From: Gemmatimonadota bacterium
GTDB taxonomy: Bacteria; Gemmatimonadota; Gemmatimonadetes; Gemmatimonadales; Gemmatimonadaceae
Assembly (NCBI GenBank): GCA_027622655.1
Contig: JAQBYI010000027.1
Span: 1-45,508, forward strand
Reading direction: 5' to 3'
DNA length: 45,508 nt
Below are positions 42,051 to 45,508 of the stretch, piece after piece. The notes beneath the pieces are model-generated. The model was not told the origin of the DNA, searched no databases, and saw only the letters and a list, made by a program, of their open reading frames with translations. Positions within the stretch are counted from its first letter, which is position 1. The number at the start of each line of letters is the position of its first letter. A program made the translations under genes and the position numbers.

Positions 42051-42707
42051 GTGAGGCGCACAGGAAGGTCAATCCGGTCAAGGCTATCGGCTCTTGTATC
42101 GCTGGGAATCGTCTTCGGTTTCGCGGCGTGCGACGTTGCCGGCCTGACCGACGGCGACAGCGGCGGAATCAGCAGTGCCGACGCCGCGGTCATCGCGAAA
42201 CAGTTTGCCGAGGGGATGTCGAACGGCGTGTCAAACCTTCAGCCGGGCCTCGCGGCGTCGGCGCTGCGTGAAAACGGGCCGGGGCGCGTTTCCAACCTGC
42301 TCGTGAACGTGCCCATTTCTCAGCGCACGAATTGCACGGCTGGTGGCAACATCAACGTCTCAGGGAGCATGACCGGCAGCATCAGCGACGAGGGAACAGG
42401 CGCGCTGCTTCTCGGGATGACGGAGACGATCACCGATTGGGCGTGCGTGGGCGGATACGTGTTCAATGGCGATCCGTATCTCTCGGCGGCGGGCACGTTC
42501 TCGTTCCTGAGTGGGGTGCTTTCGTCACCCGCGTCGATCAGCATGGGCGGTGCCATCAAGTGGACGGGGAATGGAGGCGGGAGTTGCACCATGCAACTCA
42601 CAACGCTCGTCTACTCGAACGGGACCGGTCGTACCAGCGGCCACGTCTGCGGCCAGTCGGTGGATGTGAGTTTACTGGGCTTAGTGAGGAGGGTGAGTGA
42701 TGAGTAA
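42051..42707 (+). CDS. putative lipoprotein of unknown function
   Basis: A 218-aa protein with a signal sequence and lipobox GFAAC (Cys27), a Gly/Ser-rich region and a beta-rich domain (NVPISQRTNCTAGGNINVSG, ISMGGAIKWTG) with several Cys. The family is not recognised. The GTG at 42051 is chosen for GGAGG five bases upstream; the longer frame is out of context. The last eight residues (VRRVSDE after SLLGL) and the stop lie inside a repeat element that starts at 42682, so the native C terminus may have been replaced. Confidence 0.78.
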   Translation: MRRTGRSIRSRLSALVSLGIVFGFAACDVAGLTDGDSGGISSADAAVIAKQFAEGMSNGVSNLQPGLAASALRENGPGRVSNLLVNVPISQRTNCTAGGNINVSGSMTGSISDEGTGALLLGMTETITDWACVGGYVFNGDPYLSAAGTFSFLSGVLSSPASISMGGAIKWTGNGGGSCTMQLTTLVYSNGTGRTSGHVCGQSVDVSLLGLVRRVSDE

Positions 42708-42794
42708 AGTGAACGTGATGGGTCAGAGTGAGGAGTTACACCTCGCCCCTGACCTTTTCACATACTCCTCACCCCTTGCTCCCCCACCTCACTA
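42682..42794. repeat. 113-bp repeat element with TA-flanked inverted ends
   Basis: Begins TAGTGAGGAGGGTGAG and ends CCCCCACCTCACTA. The 8-bp ends are inverted and begin and end with TA, as in the 340-bp element at 21119-21458. Internal GTGAGGAG and CTCCTCACC words can pair, so the RNA would fold into a long hairpin. It may act as terminator for the lipoprotein gene. Confidence 0.6.
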
Positions 42795-42805
42795 TTTTCC
42801 CTGCG

Positions 42806-42847
42806 GGGCCCTTAGCTCAGTGGTTAGAGCAGCGGACTCATAATCCG
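42806..42847 (+). tRNA. 5' half of tRNA-Met (CAT anticodon), truncated
   Basis: GGGCCCT acceptor strand, TA, D stem GCTC/GAGC with loop AGTGGTTA, and an anticodon arm GCGGA-CTCATAA-TCCG are complete. The sequence then departs: no variable loop, no T arm and no 3' acceptor strand follow. The loop CTCATAA is that of elongator tRNA-Met. It cannot give a working tRNA as read. Confidence 0.8.
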
Positions 42848-42908
42848 AACCAGACGCCCGCGACGTTGCACGATGTTCGACGGTAGTCTCGCGTACAGAG
42901 GGAAACAG

Positions 42909-42941
42909 AGGGTCGGCCGTCATGGTCGGCCCTTTGTCTTT
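42909..42941 (+). terminator. intrinsic terminator downstream of the tRNA fragment
   Basis: AGGGTCGGCC (42909-42918) pairs with GGTCGGCCCT (42924-42933) over ten positions with two G-U pairs and a five-base loop, then TTGTCTTTG. It lies 61 bases after the tRNA fragment. The 42708-43108 gap holds only this, the repeat element and the tRNA piece. Confidence 0.65.
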
Positions 42942-43108
42942 GTCGATGCTTCGCACCTGTTCGGGCACAGAACGGGCACAGCGAGAACGCCGGGGCGGTG
43001 GCACAATCTGCCGCAGCGATCGCAGGGTGTCGGGGTCGCCAGTCCGCAGCCGCACCGCAAGGATGTGCTTGCAGAGCCCTCCACGCACGCCGTAGCTTCT
43101 GCCCTCCA

Positions 43109-45361
<2,253 letters not shown>

Positions 45362-45508
45362 GTGATCCGCAACCCGCGCGCCTCCACGTTCGCCAAGCTC
45401 ACCGGTTGTGTGCATAATTGAGAGTCCGCGACTCGGGCTTCCCTCTCTGCCAATATGAGTGAGACACCGATCCTCCCGGAGTTTAGTGTACGAGGGTGAT
45501 CGAGGATG

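Noticed and set aside
42998-43108. An N-terminal extension of the kinase from ATG 42998
   Set aside because: The extra 37 residues are Cys/Arg-rich without homology, and the kinase domain starts right after the ATG at 43109.

Overview
The window is 45.5 kb of GC-rich, gene-dense bacterial chromosome. It reads like a member of the Gemmatimonadota. The inference rests on the GC-rich coding bias, a three-gene succinate dehydrogenase with a large single membrane subunit, FtsX-type duplicated permeases of the ADOP kind, a serine/threonine kinase fused to TolB-like and TPR modules, and many GTG/TTG starts with GTGA or ATGA overlaps. No rRNA gene is present to confirm the phylum.

Layout. 0.1-1.7 kb: a receiver-EAL (c-di-GMP phosphodiesterase type) gene broken by an 11-bp tandem repeat, then a stand-alone receiver. 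1.75-7.2 kb (leftward): infC-rpmI-rplT, pheS-pheT, a coiled-coil protein and zapA; infC uses a rare ATT start and follows a terminator-like hairpin. 7.4-9.0 kb (leftward): a metallo-beta-lactamase-fold hydrolase and a DEDDh exonuclease. 9.1-9.8 kb: rex with a textbook Rex operator. 9.8-21.0 kb (leftward): one tightly packed row, rpsU-mutS2-dnaG-zinc ribbon protein-recJ-rsmD-coaD-rsbV/rsbW/rsbU-like-ksgA. It is a variant of the macromolecular synthesis operon carrying a sigma-factor partner-switching module. 21.0-25.4 kb: a repeat element, then sdhCAB and a lipoprotein gene. 25.4-30.0 kb (leftward): hrcA (frameshifted)-dnaJ-prmA-rsmE-HIT protein. 30.0-34.1 kb (leftward): obgE-dprA-hemW and a carboxymuconolactone-decarboxylase-like gene. 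34.2-38.2 kb: a lipoprotein, asparaginase II, a heptose-7-phosphate-kinase-like gene, an outer-membrane barrel candidate and a small secreted protein. 38.4-45.4 kb is an accessory zone: a frameshifted beta-propeller/membrane gene, an ADOP permease with two lesions, a lipoprotein, the 5' half of a tRNA-Met, and a 750-aa kinase. The last 147 bases hold no gene I can support.

The core genes serve translation, tRNA charging, replication priming, recombination, rRNA modification, chaperone control and respiration, with redox input (Rex) and stress-type sigma control (STAS/kinase/phosphatase). The striking feature is sequence instability. Short tandem repeats with units of 11 to 27 bp, usually two to four copies, sit on stop codons, inside reading frames and between genes, and a dispersed GTGAGGAG-type repeat enters coding sequence. 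Four genes are interrupted. One break is exactly explained by an 11-bp repeat copy number and another by one CG dinucleotide, so some could be switchable, though assembly error is a live alternative for the single-base cases.
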